A stretch of 64,000 bases of DNA from Chimonanthus salicifolius (Eukaryota > Streptophyta > Magnoliopsida > Laurales > Calycanthaceae): NCBI GenBank assembly GCA_013350335.1, contig CM023538.1, positions 46,866,201-46,930,200 on the forward strand. Reading direction: 5' to 3'. The position numbers were made by a program, and so were the translations under genes. Of the stretch, positions 44,690 to 56,042 are shown piece by piece. The first letter of the stretch is position 1. Each line of letters begins with the position of its first letter. Under the pieces are notes generated by a model that was not told where the DNA came from, ran no database searches, and saw nothing but the letters and a program-made list of their open reading frames with translations.

Positions 44690-45598
44690 GCATGTGATGT
44701 CCACATCATATCCTCCCTCCTGAGAGAAACTCGTCCTCAAGTTTGGGAGGTTTGCACTTGGAGAGAACGGCCATGTCATAGGTTACTTCCTATGCCTGTC
44801 CTGTGCCGCTGCATCATTCTCCTCTGTTTGGAAAAAGCTCATCTTCGAGTTGAGAATGTCAGATATTGGGAAGAACCAAATTCTCAAAGGCCACTATTGT
44901 TTCCTTTGAACTTGTTGAAAATCATGCCCTATATGCATTGCCCCAGGTGGTGTATTACATGTTGTGATTCTTTTTAATGTGTTGCCCACAGCAAATGAGG
45001 AAATATTGGGTGTAGAGAATTGGTTTAAATAGTTTTCCCAAACTGGATCTACATAAGGTCAAATCCTGTTGTCTGCGTCTACAAGATACCTTTCATCTAT
45101 CGCTCCCAATGTACGGATCTATACAAATCGCTCCTTGCCTGGTGTAGAAAGGATGTCCACAACACCTTCCTGCTGCCATTTCTCTTCCCGAGGTTCAAAA
45201 TTCCTCCCTGACTGCTCGTCTGCTGTCTTCACGGAGTGAACATTGTCTGGAACAAACTCAACTTGTATAGCTCCCTTTGGTGCAATAAGGGAGTGTTGAA
45301 GCATCATGTTATCACTAGAATCTCCATCATCAAAAGCATTTGTGTCACTGGGTTGTCTGTCATATGATAGCCCATCGTCCTCCTTGGTTAAGCACACTAC
45401 TCTGTTTGGACACTCGAAAGCTACCCTAACCCATTACTATTGAAGCATTATAGCTTACTACTCAATCTTAACAGTATACTAGAAGATGTAACCTGATCTG
45501 TGGTGGATCTGCTGGGATTAATCCTGTTGCTAGTCGGTGGGTTGGCTTTATCTCTCCTATCCTCAAGCCTCTTGAACTGAACTGCTTTCTTGTATGCA
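44690..45598 (-). pseudogene. Old Ty3/gypsy remnant, left part
   Basis: Minus-strand gypsy DNA. At 44700-44820 it shows a typical coding end and polypurine tract (CTTGAGGACGAGTTTCTCTC, then AGGAGGGAGG) followed by a possible LTR start TGATGTGGACATC. The part 45119-45598 reads as gag-like or polyprotein fragments (FKRLEDRRDKANPP near 45.55 kb). It continues directly from 60850 when the Athila element and one target copy are removed. Confidence 0.6.
45594..45598 (+). other. Target site duplication of Athila element, left copy
   Basis: ATGCA immediately before the LTR start TGATGAACACC. The second copy is at 60845-60849. Confidence 0.85.
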
Positions 45599-48500
45599 TG
45601 ATGAACACCGTAAAATTACAATTTTACCCTTTAATATTAGATTAATTAGTCCTTATTTTATATATATTAGATATATTTAGGGTTGTTTTTAGTTTTATAG
45701 TTTATTTTGAGAAATATAAAAAAAAGAAAAGAAAATAAAAATAAAAATGATAAAAAGTCAAAATACGGTCGACGTCACCTTCAAAATGGTCAAGTCAAGT
45801 TGATCGGGTAATTAATATTTTATTTTGAGTGAACGTCCAGTCTTATTTTCCAATCTTTCTTGTTTACTGTCGATCGGGTGTCCGACGCGGCCTAAAGAAA
45901 GCGTAAAAGAACTGTATCTATTTCTTTTATTTTTCTTCCATTTCTTTTCTACTTTCTTCTTTCCTCTCTCTGGTTGCAGGGCACACGGATAGCAGCGATG
46001 AGAGGAGTGGTAGCAGCAACAGTCTGCTGCCCACATGAGCAGCAGTGACCGATAGCAACAGAGGGGGAAGACGGCAACCAGCAGATTGCAGCGATGGAGC
46101 AAGCCAGTAGCACCAGCCGGGAAGCCAGCAGCAACACCGCACACAGCAGAGCAGCGGTGAAACAGGGGAAGAGGCAGCCAGCAATGAGAAGAAAGGCAAC
46201 TGCAGTCCAAGAGTTAAACGGCAGCCACCTGAAACATAACCGGCAGAGCAGCCAGCTGTGAGCAAGGGCAGTGACCGACAGCAACCAGCTGAACGGCAGC
46301 CAGTTGAAGGGAAGAAAAGGCAGCAGCAACCAGCGGCGCATCAGAGCAGCAGCTGCGATCTCAGCAGAGCCGGAACAGTGAACACGGCAGCAACTGCGAT
46401 CTCCGCACTGAAGAAACTGAGAGACAGTGGCAGCCACACAGCAGAACAGCAAAGCAGCAGCCAGAGACGATGGAGAGCAGACAGAGCAGCACCGATTGCA
46501 AAAAGAGCTGATGCAAAAGCAGCAGTCAGCGTCTCCAGCAGCAGCCGGCTGAACCAGCTGGAGACAGCCACCTGAAACAGATAGCAGCGGCAACCACACA
46601 GCCACCTGGAGAGAGCAGATGCAGAACTGAAGCAGCTGGAGCAGAGGAGACACCACACAGCCAGCTGAAACCAGACAGAGGCAGCCACCTGGACTGAGTG
46701 CAAGACAGCAGTGACGATAGCAAGCACAGCAGCTGAGAAACAAACAGATCTGCAGCACAGCCGAGGGTGCATACAGCCAGTCCGGGCTGAAGCTGCAACC
46801 AGCAGCCAACTGGGAAGAAAGCGATGGAGAAACAGAAAACAGAAAGGCAGCCGGCTGACACACTGCAGCCAGCGCCCAGAGACTGAGGCAGCAGAAACCA
46901 GCGATGGCAGAGCAGCCAGAAGGCCGAGTAAACAGCAGCAGCAGAGTCTGCTGCTGATGGTTTGCAGCCGGAGCAGTGAGAGCAGCGGCGAGCAGAGGAA
47001 TCCATCACAGACAGCTGAGATTGAAAGAATGGCAAGCAGCTGAGACGGCAGCAGCAGTTCCACCCGAGCAGCAGTCGAACCAGCTGTGAGAAGCAGAGAG
47101 CAGGGCGGCAACCAGCAGTGCTGGCAATCCGAGCAGAGCCGAAAAAAAGAGAAAAAACGGCAGCTGGGACCACTGCAGAGAGCAGCCGGCTGAACCAAAC
47201 AGAGAGGCTGGACAGCCAAGCAGGGCAGGCAGCTGAAGGCAGCCAGTTGAGAAGATAAGGCAGCTGAGCCGTGTACCAGCTGCCATGAAGCAGCTGGTTT
47301 CAAATTTGAAAAAAAAGAAGATGAGGATAAGAAGCAGCCAATCCTTAGCTGGGGTTCAAAATTGAAGCACTGCCGTGCAGTTTGGAATGAGAAGAAGATA
47401 AGGATAGCAGTTGGGTTTTCAAAAGCGAGGAAGATAAGGTTTGGATGAGGAGCTGCCGAGTGATTCAGCAGAGAGCTGCCAGATAGATCAACCGAGAAGA
47501 TAGAGATAAAGCAAGGAAGGATTTGAAATACTGCCGATAGCAGCTGGTTTCAAATTTGAAGAGATACGGTACAGCAGAAAAGAGATAAAGAAGAGAGGAA
47601 GAAAAAGGATAAGAAGAAAAGAGATAAAGCAGAGAGGAAGAATAAGAAAGGCCGTGAACCGTGTAAGCAGCTGGGATAAGATGCAGCAGTTGTTTTCAAA
47701 TTTGAAAGAGACAAAGATAGAGGAGAGATAAGATTGAAGAGAAGATAAGAAAAAATCAGCTGCCGTTGGAAGCTGGGTTTCAAAAATAGAAGGGATAAGG
47801 AGACGAAGAAAGACAAGGCTCAACCTCCGGCTGAATTTGAATTTGAAATATCCCGGCTGAGTTTAAACGACTCTTATCTCATCCCATCTCATCCCCTCTC
47901 TTCTATAAATTCAAGGCTTTAGATCCATTGAAGGTTGAACCGGGCAAGACATTGAAGGCTGAAATTGGACGACTGAAAGACAGAAGAAAAAAAAATATAA
48001 TTTCTTGTAAGTTATTTTATTTTTATTTTATTATGTCAAGTCCAACAGAATTGTATTTCATTTCCAATTTTTAATAAAAAAATCATGGCAGTTGTTTAGA
48101 TTTATGATGATCCCAGTTATTAAAATATTTAATAATGATGATTTGTATTCTATTTTTTATTCTTTTTATGAACTTTATGTAAAAACAAAAATATTTTTAC
48201 AATTTTTTTTTAAGGAAAGTAGAACCCCTATTAGGATCAGTGGGACTTGCCGTCTTTCCAGTCTAAGGTTCTTATCAAGAACAGTTGTTTTAGATTTGGG
48301 GAAACACAAGTTAAAACCCGCTCAAGCCTAAGGCTTGAATTGAAAAAAAAATACGAATTTTATAGATGACATAAAAATTATAATTAGAATTTTAATAGAA
48401 AATGAATTTGAATTATATTTTATAACTCTAGATCATTTCATAGTCTAGGCCGTGATTTTCTTATTTTTAAATAGGATAATATGCTGCGTCGATGTTTGAC

Positions 48501-48771
48501 CCGATTCCATTGTACATTATGTAAAAAAAAATTTATTTTTGATTTATTTTTCTTTTTCTCAAAAATTCAACAAAAGTATTCATTATTTTAAATTAAGATT
48601 ATAACTAAATGTTTTAGAAACTTATTTCCTTAAATCACATCATTTTTAAATAGTGCGATTTTTTTATTTCGTACATATATTTTGTAGATTTCCCTTGGGT
48701 ACGACCTCGCACTCATACTCTATACTATCAATCGGTTCGTACGCTTGCGAGTAATTTAAAATTTCACGCCA
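45599..48771 (+). repeat. Athila 5' LTR (3173 bp)
   Basis: Begins TGATGAACACCGTAAAATT and ends TTTCACGCCA. It contains a 1.3-kb T-poor, CAG/CAGC-rich block (about 45980-47310), a purine-rich block (47290-47830), a TATA box at 47904-47910 and an AT-rich 3' part. It has no genuine gene; long minus-strand open frames in the CAG-rich block arise from its base skew. Confidence 0.95.
47904..47910 (+). promoter_or_regulatory. LTR TATA box
   Basis: TATAAAT inside TCTTCTATAAATTCAAGG, about 870 bp before the LTR end, at the border between the C/T-rich TCATCCC repeats and downstream sequence. The same site is at 59978-59984 in the 3' LTR. Likely the U3/R promoter; position inferred. Confidence 0.6.
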
Positions 48772-48777
48772 AGTTTT

Positions 48778-48795
48778 TGGCGCCGTTGCCGGGGA
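48778..48795 (+). other. Primer-binding site, tRNA-Asp
   Basis: TGGCGCCGTTGCCGGGGA, six bases after the LTR, complements the 3' 18 bases of plant tRNA-Asp(GUC) including CCA, as I recall that tRNA. This is the usual primer for Athila elements. Confidence 0.9.
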
Positions 48796-49724
48796 AATCT
48801 CGAAATAAAATTGTGTGCTATTAAATTATGTGATTTTTGAAAATAAATCTAATACTACAGATATGTCTTAATTTAGAATTTCATCTAACTTATTCATTTA
48901 TTTATTTATTTATTTATTTTTATTTGAATTAGAATCTTCACCAAAGCTTTTTATTGTCTGTTTTGCAGGAATTTTTGTTTTTACGCTGCGCTTAAAAATC
49001 GATGGGGATATGCACAAAAGGCTAAATCTTCCGCAAAGCTTAAAAATGCGCGCTTAAACAAAAAAAAAAATGCTGAAAATACGCATAAAAGGCTAAGGTG
49101 AGTTTTTAATTTTTTTTTATCTCATGCATTCATATAGATTTATTTAGGGTGTTATTTATTATTATTTGCATTTAATCTGTCCATGCATCTAGGTTGTTAG
49201 TATTCATGCATTAGTTTAGATTGTTTTATTAATGTTTGTATATTGATTTGAATGCTGTATGGTAATCTAGGATTGCATTTTCACAATACTTAGAAAAATA
49301 AGATTAGTAAAATTGGTTCATGCACTTCCCTAATAAAATCAATTAAGGAACCATTAGGGTAGACTTTAGGGTTTCATGCTCAATAGGAACCTTTTTAATC
49401 TAAATTAATTTTTGTAACCGGTGAATATTTTATCTTCAATCATGGTGTCTAGGATTAGTTCTGTCACCAAGGTGTAAAGAGCCTAAGGATAAGTTGGAAA
49501 CTTAAGAAGATGCCGTGTGCTCCTCCACTTACCTGGGAACTTACCTGGCCATGATTGTGGTTAAGCTCTCATCGGAGACTTAGATTATTTGGAGAGAAAA
49601 GTAGGAGCAGTCTAGAAACAATCTTTAGGGTCCCAATAAAAAAAATTTTGATTGCATTATTGCAATTCAAATTTAGATTAGGCATTCTGTTTGTGTGAAT
49701 TTGGATGAACATGAATGAGCGTGA
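48796..49724 (+). other. Athila untranslated leader
   Basis: About 0.9 kb between the primer-binding site and gag. It has a splice-donor-like GCTAAG|GTGAGT near 49099 and a short repeated AAAAGGCTAA, but no coding segment. Confidence 0.55.
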
Positions 49725-51350
49725 TTGTGTATGAAATATTGGTATCGTGATTCACACAACCGTTTAGTTCGAGTCAAGTCTACTGTCGATTTACCGATCG
49801 TTGTGTGCGGAGCTCAGTCTAGCTCAGTTATAGACAGTCCAACTCCATCACCACCACCATCACCCAAAATGGCCGAAGAAAGAATCGAAGAGAGAACCCT
49901 CCAAGATTATTTTTCAGCAGTCACTCCTAATACACCATCAAGCATAGTTGTCCCACCAACTAATGCAGCCTTTGAACTCAAACCAGGCCTATTACATCTT
50001 CTACCCGCATTCCATGGACTTGATCATGAGGACCCTTACCTACACATCAAAGAATTTTTAGAAATCTGCGCCACCATCAGACTTCAAGGCATCTCTGATG
50101 AATCCATCAAACTTCGTTTATTTCCTTTTTCTCTTAAAGAAAAAGCGAAATCTTGGCTAAATTCTCTACCTCCAAATTCCATCACAACTTGGGATCTGTT
50201 AGCCAACAAATTTTTGAATAAAGTTTTCCCTGTATCTAAAACTAACGCCCTCAAGAAAGAAATTTCAAATTTTAATCAGAAAGAGGGTGAACAATTCTAT
50301 GAATCATGGGAAAGATTCAAAGATACGTTGAATAAATGTCCCCACCACGGTTTTGAAACGGGAAGACTCGTGCAATTTTTTTATGATGGTTTAACCATCT
50401 CAAACCGCACAATGGTCGAGTCTATGAAGGGTGGGGAATTTTTAATGCTAACTGCAACCAATGGATGGAATTTCTTAGAAACATTGGCAGAAAGTTCTCA
50501 GCGATGGGACTTCTCCAAAAGAGATAATTCAGCCCAAACCTCAAAAAGAGGAGGTTTATACGAAGTTAGTACCGACTTTGATGTTAAGCTTGCAATCGCA
50601 AACTTAACGAAGAAAATCGATACGTTAGCGATGACCCAGGCGATGAACCCAGCAGTAGGATTGAATGTAGAGGTTTGCGCAATGTGTTCTAACTTAGGAC
50701 ACACTGCCCAAAACTGTCCTTCCTTTGGACCTAACACTGAGTGCTCAACCGAACAGGCCAACGCACTCAATAATTTCGGGAGACAGCAGGGAACCCCTTT
50801 CTCTGCCACATACAATCCTAATTGGCGGAATCATCCCAATTTTTCTTGGCGCCAGAACCAACCTCCTGTAGGTCAAGGACCCCCTCAATATCAAGGGCCC
50901 CCTCAATATCAAGGTCCACCATATCAAAATCCACCATACCAACCACCTCAGAATCAACCATTCCATCCATCTCAAAATCATCCAGCCCAGTCAAATCAGT
51001 CGTATCAATCCAATCCAGCCCAGTCAAATCAGTCTTATCAATCCGGTCCATCTCAACAACGTAAGCCCTCTCTCGAGGATACGTTGCAACAGTTCATGCA
51101 GTCTACCCAACAGGCTATGCACAAGCTTGAGACACAGCTTGGGCAATTAGCCACCGTAATAGGAGATAGGGAGAAAGGTAAATTTCCAAGTCAGCCTATC
51201 CCAAACCCCAAGGGCCAAAATGAAGTTTCATCGTCTAATCCAGAAGACGCTAACTCCATTATTGCCTTGAGATCCGGGAGACAGGTAGATAATAAAGTAA
51301 AATTACCTCCGCAATCGGAAGACCAGGCTACTGGTCATTCCAAGCATTAG
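49725..51350 (+). CDS. gag: Athila gag (capsid/nucleocapsid)
   Basis: Structural protein of the retrotransposon particle. The frame opens at ATG 49725, but ATG 49869 (MAEERIEERTLQDYFS) is a plausible true start because the first 48 residues are unconserved in look. The capsid region (about residues 85-250) has the plant gag pattern LKEKAKSWLNSLPPNSITTW and FNQKEGEQFYESWERFKDTL. One zinc knuckle, CAMCSNLGHTAQNC (C-X2-C-X4-H-X4-C), lies near residue 318. A low-complexity Q/P/N/S-rich stretch (about 375-445) follows. It ends at TAG 51348-51350, in the same frame as pol, which suggests that gag and pol were one ORF. Confidence 0.9.
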   Translation: MCMKYWYRDSHNRLVRVKSTVDLPIVVCGAQSSSVIDSPTPSPPPSPKMAEERIEERTLQDYFSAVTPNTPSSIVVPPTNAAFELKPGLLHLLPAFHGLDHEDPYLHIKEFLEICATIRLQGISDESIKLRLFPFSLKEKAKSWLNSLPPNSITTWDLLANKFLNKVFPVSKTNALKKEISNFNQKEGEQFYESWERFKDTLNKCPHHGFETGRLVQFFYDGLTISNRTMVESMKGGEFLMLTATNGWNFLETLAESSQRWDFSKRDNSAQTSKRGGLYEVSTDFDVKLAIANLTKKIDTLAMTQAMNPAVGLNVEVCAMCSNLGHTAQNCPSFGPNTECSTEQANALNNFGRQQGTPFSATYNPNWRNHPNFSWRQNQPPVGQGPPQYQGPPQYQGPPYQNPPYQPPQNQPFHPSQNHPAQSNQSYQSNPAQSNQSYQSGPSQQRKPSLEDTLQQFMQSTQQAMHKLETQLGQLATVIGDREKGKFPSQPIPNPKGQNEVSSSNPEDANSIIALRSGRQVDNKVKLPPQSEDQATGHSKH

Positions 51351-51455
51351 GATGACCCATCTAGTTCATCCCCAGTCCAAAACGAACCGGATCCATCTGC
51401 TAGAAAAACTTACGTACCTAAGGCTCCGTACCCTCAGAGGCTCATCACTAAGTAA

Positions 51456-54400
51456 GGGGTACCTTATGGTGACATATTAGAGGTCTTCAAAAATGTCAAT
51501 ATCAATATTCCTCTACTAGATGCCATCAATCAGATACCCTCATACGCTAAGTTTCTTAAAGACCTCTGTACGGTAAAACGGAAAACTAATGTTCCCGTAA
51601 AGGCATTTCTGGCAGAAAATGCAAGTGCTCTCCTCCAACAACCGTTCCCAATTAAACATAAGGACCCTGGGTGCCCAACCATTGAATGCACCATTGGCAC
51701 ATATGAAGTTGAAAGGGCCTTATTAGATTTGGGAGCTAGTGTTAGCCTACTGCCATACTCCGTTTATGAGCAGTTGGGGCTGGGAGAGCTTAAGCCCACT
51801 CCTATCACACTACAGTTAGCTGACCGCTCTGTAAAAATTCCAAGGGGTGTGATAGAAGACGTTCTGGTGAAAGTAGACAAATTCTACTTTCCGGTCGATT
51901 TTGTTGTGTTGGATACACAACCAGTTCAGAACGAAAGTGGGCACATTCCGGTTATTTTAGGACGACCATTTTTTGCCACCGCGAAAGCTGTTATCAATTG
52001 CCAAAATGGTATGCTTAAGTTGTCATTTGGAGATCTGACGACAGAACTCAATGTGTTTGGCCTATGTCGACAACCTTCTTGCACAGACGATCCATATGAG
52101 GTTAACATGATTCAGAGTTCTGTTCAAGAGTCCTTCCTTCACTTCATTTGTGATGACCCATTTGAGAAGACTCTGTCCACTTTTGGCACAGACTTCAATG
52201 AAGATGGTAAACAAGAAGTGAACGAAATATTTGACGCATCTCCATATGTGCGAAGGTTCTCCAAATTTGAACCTCTCCCTATTAGTCAATCTGTACTGAC
52301 CCCCTCTATCGAGAAGCCACCAAAATTAGAACTCAAGCCACTTCCTGAGACATTGAAATATTCTTATCTTGGACCATCAGAAACTTTACCTGTGATCATA
52401 GCTTCCGATTTAACTTCTGAGCAGGAGTCTAAACTCCTTGTTATTTTAAGAGATCATCGTGAAGCTATTGGATGGTCCATTGCCGATCTCAAAGGAATTA
52501 GCCCATCTGTGGTCATGCATAAAATTCACTTGGAAGAAAATTCCAAGACATCCAGAGAACCACAGAGGCGGCTAAATCCGGCAATGCAGGATGTGGTACG
52601 AGCTGAGATTTTAAAACTTCTCGAGACGGGTATTATCTACCCGATCTCTGATAGTAAATGGGTGAGTCCGATACAGGTTGTACCTAAGAAATCGGGTGTT
52701 ACGGTAGTCAAAAATCAAGATAATGAGTTGGTACCAACCCGCATCCAAACAGGTTGGAGAGTTTGCATTGACTACCGTAAGCTAAACACTGTTACTCGAA
52801 AGGACCATTTTCCTCTTCCGTTCATCGATCAGATGCTTGAGCGGTTAGCCGGTCATGCATTTTATTGCTTCCTTGATGGTTATTCCGGCTATAACCAGAT
52901 CTACGTTGCTCCTGAGGATCAGGAGAAGACCACCTTCACATGTCCATTCGGTACGTTCGCATATCGTCGTATGCCATTCGGATTGTGCAATGCACCAGCC
53001 ACTTTTCAACGGTGCATGATCAGTATTTTCTCCGATATGGTCGAACGTTTCCTAGAAGTGTTTATGGATGACTTCTCTGTGTTTGGGTCCACTTTTGACC
53101 AATGCCTGCACCATCTAAGCCTTGTGCTAATCAGGTGCAAAGAAAAGAACCTGGTATTGAATTGGGAAAAATGTCACTTTATGGTGAAAAACGGCATAGT
53201 ACTAGGGCACATTATTTCCGAAAAGGGTATCGAAGTGGACAAGGCAAAGGTCAACCTGATCTCTAATTTACCAAGACCCCAAACCGTTAGAGAGATCAGG
53301 TCATTCTTAGGTCATGCTGGTTTTTACAGAAGGTTTATAAAAGATTTCAGTAAAGTTTCAAAACCTCTCTGTAAACTCTTGGCCAAGGATGCTATTTTCG
53401 ATTTTGATGATGAGTGCATTAAAGCCTTTGAAAAATTGAAAACCGCTCTGACCTCCGCTCCAATAATACAACCACCTGTTTGGACTGTCCCCTTCGAAAT
53501 TATGTGCGATGCCTCCGATTATGCAGTCGGAGCCGTTTTAGGACAAAGGTTAAATCGGTTGCCTCATGTTATCTACTACGCCAGCAAAACTCTCAATGAC
53601 GCTCAACTCCATTATTCCACCACGGAAAAAGAGTTGTTAGCTGTCGTTTTTGCATTAGATAAGTTTCGATCCTACTTAGTGGGTTCGAAAGTCATTATCT
53701 ATTCTGATCATGCAGCACTTAAGTATCTCCTTTCTAAGAAAGATGCTAAGTCTCGCCTGATCCGATGGATATTACTACTACAAGAGTTTGATATGGAAAT
53801 CCGGGACAAGAAAGGTTCCGAGAATGTAGTAGCAGACCACTTATCTAGATTGATAACTGAGTTCACTGATGAAACCCGTCCTATCACTGAGTCCTTCCCT
53901 GATGAGCAACTCATGTCAGTGTCCCAAGTACCATGGTTTGCCGATATTGTGAACTATCTTGTTACTAGTCAAATGCCCCCGCATTGGACTAAGCAAGATA
54001 AGTCTAAGTTTCTGGTCCAGGTCAAAAGTTTTATTTGGGATGACCCTTATCTTTTTAAACACTGTGCGGATCAAATCATTCGTCGGTGTGTCCCAGAAGA
54101 AGAGCAAAATCGTGTCATAAGTTTCTGTCATGACCAGGCCTGTGGAGGGCATTTTAGCACAAGAAAGACAACTGCAAAATTTTTGCAGTGTGGATTTTAT
54201 TGGCCCTCCATGTTTCGAGACACCCACACTTTCTGTGTCTCGTGTAATAGGTGTCAAAGATTGGGAAGTATCTCCCGTAGAAATATGATGCCTTTAAACC
54301 CCATCCTAACCATTGAGCTTTTTGATGTTTGGGGCATCGATTTCATGGGACCATTTCCTAATTCTTTTGGCCATCAATACATCCTTGTAGGGGTCGACTA

Positions 54401-55229
54401 TGTGTCAAAATGGGTCGAAACGGTGGCGTACAAAACCAATGACCACAAGGTTGTCCTCCGCTTCATTAAAGAAAATGTTTTCTCTCGATTTGGAATCCCA
54501 CGAACCATCATTAGTGATGGGGGTAAACACTTTTGCAATCGCCCATTTGCTAATTTGTTAAAATCTTATGGGGTGACGCATAAAGTAGCTACTCCTTATC
54601 ACCCACAAACAAGTGGCCAAGTGGAAATTTCGAATAGAGAAATTAAGCGTATTCTCGAGAAGACAATCAATCCAAATCGGAAAGATTGGTCTTCCAGACT
54701 CATTGACGCACTATGGGCGTACCGTACAGCTTTCAAAACACCTATAGGAATGTCACCCTACCGTCTGGTTTATGGTAAGGCATGTCATCTTCCGGTCGAG
54801 TTAGAGCACAAAGCCTATTGGGCAATCAAAAATTTCAATTTTTCTCTAGACTCTGCTGGACAACATCGGAAACTTCAGCTTGTTGAGTTGGAGGAATTAC
54901 GAAATGAAGCCTATGACACGGCTAAAAAGTACAAAGACCGGATGAAAGTGTTTCATGATAAACACATATTGAGAAAATCTTTTACAGTTGGTCAGAAGGT
55001 CTTGTTGTACGAGTCAAGGATGCATCTTTTTCCTGGGAAGTTAAGGTCCAAATGGATAGGTCCATTCATTGTTTCATTTGTATTCCCACATGGGGTAGTA
55101 CAGATTAGACATCCTACGAGTGGTCGTGCGTTCAAAGTTAATGGGCAACGATTAAAGCCATTTTTATTGTTCCCCACTCCTGAAGAAGAGACCGAGGTTG
55201 AGTTAGCTGATCCAATATATCAGGACTGA
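51456..55229 (+). CDS. pol: Athila pol: protease, RT, RNase H, integrase
   Basis: Open from after TAA 51453-51455 to TGA 55229; the first ATG, 51729, falls inside the protease. It starts with the conserved linker [20 protein letters not shown]. The protease active site reads [18 protein letters not shown], the Athila variant of D-S/T-G. RT motifs are [36 protein letters not shown] and catalytic FMDD near 53.07 kb. RNase H has [29 protein letters not shown] and ADHLSR. Integrase has the HHCC finger (HDQACGGHF, then CVSCNRCQR) and D,D,E core ([29 protein letters not shown]). All catalytic residues look intact. A start codon of its own is lacking, so expression needs passage through two stops or another mechanism. 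Confidence 0.92.
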   Translation, partial: GVPYGDILEVFKNVNINIPLLDAINQIPSYAKFLKDLCTVKRKTNVPVKAFLAENASALLQQPFPIKHKDPGCPTIECTIGTYEVERALLDLGASVSLLPYSVYEQLGLGELKPTPITLQLADRSVKIPRGVIEDVLVKVDKFYFPVDFVVLDTQPVQNESGHIPVILGRPFFATAKAVINCQNGMLKLSFGDLTTELNVFGLCRQPSCTDDPYEVNMIQSSVQESFLHFICDDPFEKTLSTFGTDFNEDGKQEVNEIFDASPYVRRFSKFEPLPISQSVLTPSIEKPPKLELKPLPETLKYSYLGPSETLPVIIASDLTSEQESKLLVILRDHREAIGWSIADLKGISPSVVMHKIHLEENSKTSREPQRRLNPAMQDVVRAEILKLLETGIIYPISDSKWVSPIQVVPKKSGVTVVKNQDNELVPTRIQTGWRVCIDYRKLNTVTRKDHFPLPFIDQMLERLAGHAFYCFLDGYSGYNQIYVAPEDQEKTTFTCPFGTFAYRRMPFGLCNAPATFQRCMISIFSDMVERFLEVFMDDFSVFGSTFDQCLHHLSLVLIRCKEKNLVLNWEKCHFMVKNGIVLGHIISEKGIEVDKAKVNLISNLPRPQTVREIRSFLGHAGFYRRFIKDFSKVSKPLCKLLAKDAIFDFDDECIKAFEKLKTALTSAPIIQPPVWTVPFEIMCDASDYAVGAVLGQRLNRLPHVIYYASKTLNDAQLHYSTTEKELLAVVFALDKFRSYLVGSKVIIYSDHAALKYLLSKKDAKSRLIRWILLLQEFDMEIRDKKGSENVVADHLSRLITEFTDETRPITESFPDEQLMSVSQVPWFADIVNYLVTSQMPPHWTKQDKSKFLVQVKSFIWDDPYLFKHCADQIIRRCVPEEEQNRVISFCHDQACGGHFSTRKTTAKFLQCGFYWPSMFRDTHTFCVSCNRCQRLGSISRRNMMPLNPILTIELFDVWGIDFMGPFPNSFGHQYILVGVDYVSKWVETVAYKTNDHKVVLRFIKENVFSRFGIPRTIISDGGKHFCNRPFANLLKSYGVTHKVATPYHPQTSGQVEISNREIKRILEKTINPNRKDWSSRLIDALWAYRTAFKTPIGMSPYRLVYGKACHLPVELEHKAYWAIKNFNFSLDSAGQHRKLQLVELEELRNEAYDTAKKYKDRMKVFHDKHILRKSFTVGQKVLLYESRMHLFPGKLRSKWIGPFIVSFVFPHGVVQIRHPTSGRAFKVNGQRLKPFLLFPTPEEETEVELADPIYQD

Positions 55230-55610
55230 TTTGAGAGTCCATACCCATTCACCCACCTACCCATCTTCATCATTTCCATTACCCTAATCCACATATCCAC
55301 CTGTCTATGTCTGAGTCAGTCTGCATCTTCAGTGTCTAGTTTAGGTTTTCATTGCGTCAGTATAGAATTTTTATTTGGTCCATTTTGCACCTCATGCATT
55401 CCTAGGTATGTCCAAACCCGATTGTTCGTTTTCTAAAAAATTTCTCTTTTTCACCTGGCCAGTGTCAATTAGAGAACATTGAGGACAATGTTCAATTTAA
55501 GTTTGGGGGTACTGAGGTCATTTACTGTTTAAAAAAAAAAAATTAAAAAAAAAAAAAAAAAAAAAATTTGTCTTTGTGACCAGCAGACGTTAAAGAACTG
55601 GATAGGAGTC
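55230..55610 (+). other. Spacer after pol with first polypurine-like module
   Basis: Non-coding. It holds GAGGACAATGTTC followed by AAGTTTGGGGGTACT (55499-55513), nearly the same as the true polypurine tract before the 3' LTR, then a 35-base A-rich tract (55531-55566). Confidence 0.7.
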
Positions 55611-56042
55611 ATGCACGTAGACGGTCGAGTTTTTGTCTTCGCTTTGTGTCTGTCTAGAACACAAGTTCCCCCAGACTTGTGTAGGAAAATTGTTTCCTTA
55701 GCTATGAGGGTGAGGAAGCTGGAAATCCAAGAGGAGCAACCCAGACCTCTTTGTGGTCGAAGCACTCTGGCTGCAAAGAGGAAAGCTAAGAGGCTAGGAA
55801 TCTGTCACAAATGTGGACGTGGGAATTGTAATGGAAAAATATCTGAGCAAGGAGTTCGCTGTGTGACAGCAGCAAAACATAGACCTATTAGTGAAAATAG
55901 ACAGATTTATTTGGACCTAGTCAAAGGTAGAGTAAGTCCGGAAAGACTGAGACTCCTTGATGTTCAAAGAACTGTTGATTTTCGCTTAGGGGACTATAAA
56001 CGTCTTGACAATCTGACGTTAAACGAGTCAAAATTTTCTTAG
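55611..56042 (+). CDS. Accessory ORF, carlavirus-type nucleic-acid-binding-protein-like
   Basis: 143 codons with a stop shortly upstream in frame, so ATG 55611 is the start. Layout: a hydrophobic stretch (RVFVFALCLSRTQVPPDLCR), a short charged linker, a basic region CGRSTLAAKRKAKRLG, then a cysteine cluster CHKCGRGNC followed by a Cys ten residues on (C-X2-C-X4-C-X10-C), then a charged C-terminus with LVKGRVSPERLRLLD. The order of hydrophobic P-x-D-L-C-x-x-I, G-R-S-T, basic patch and zinc-binding cysteines resembles the cysteine-rich nucleic-acid-binding proteins (Carla_C4-type) of carlaviruses and relatives, several of which suppress silencing. This is motif-level resemblance only. It lies where Athila relatives can carry an env-like gene, and it has no membrane or fusion features. 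Function here is unknown. Confidence 0.6.
   Translation: MHVDGRVFVFALCLSRTQVPPDLCRKIVSLAMRVRKLEIQEEQPRPLCGRSTLAAKRKAKRLGICHKCGRGNCNGKISEQGVRCVTAAKHRPISENRQIYLDLVKGRVSPERLRLLDVQRTVDFRLGDYKRLDNLTLNESKFS

Noticed and set aside
55611..56042. Envelope-like protein in the Athila element
   Set aside because: The ORF is only 143 residues with no transmembrane anchor, signal peptide or fusion-like segment at the expected places; the basic cysteine-rich core fits nucleic-acid binding better.
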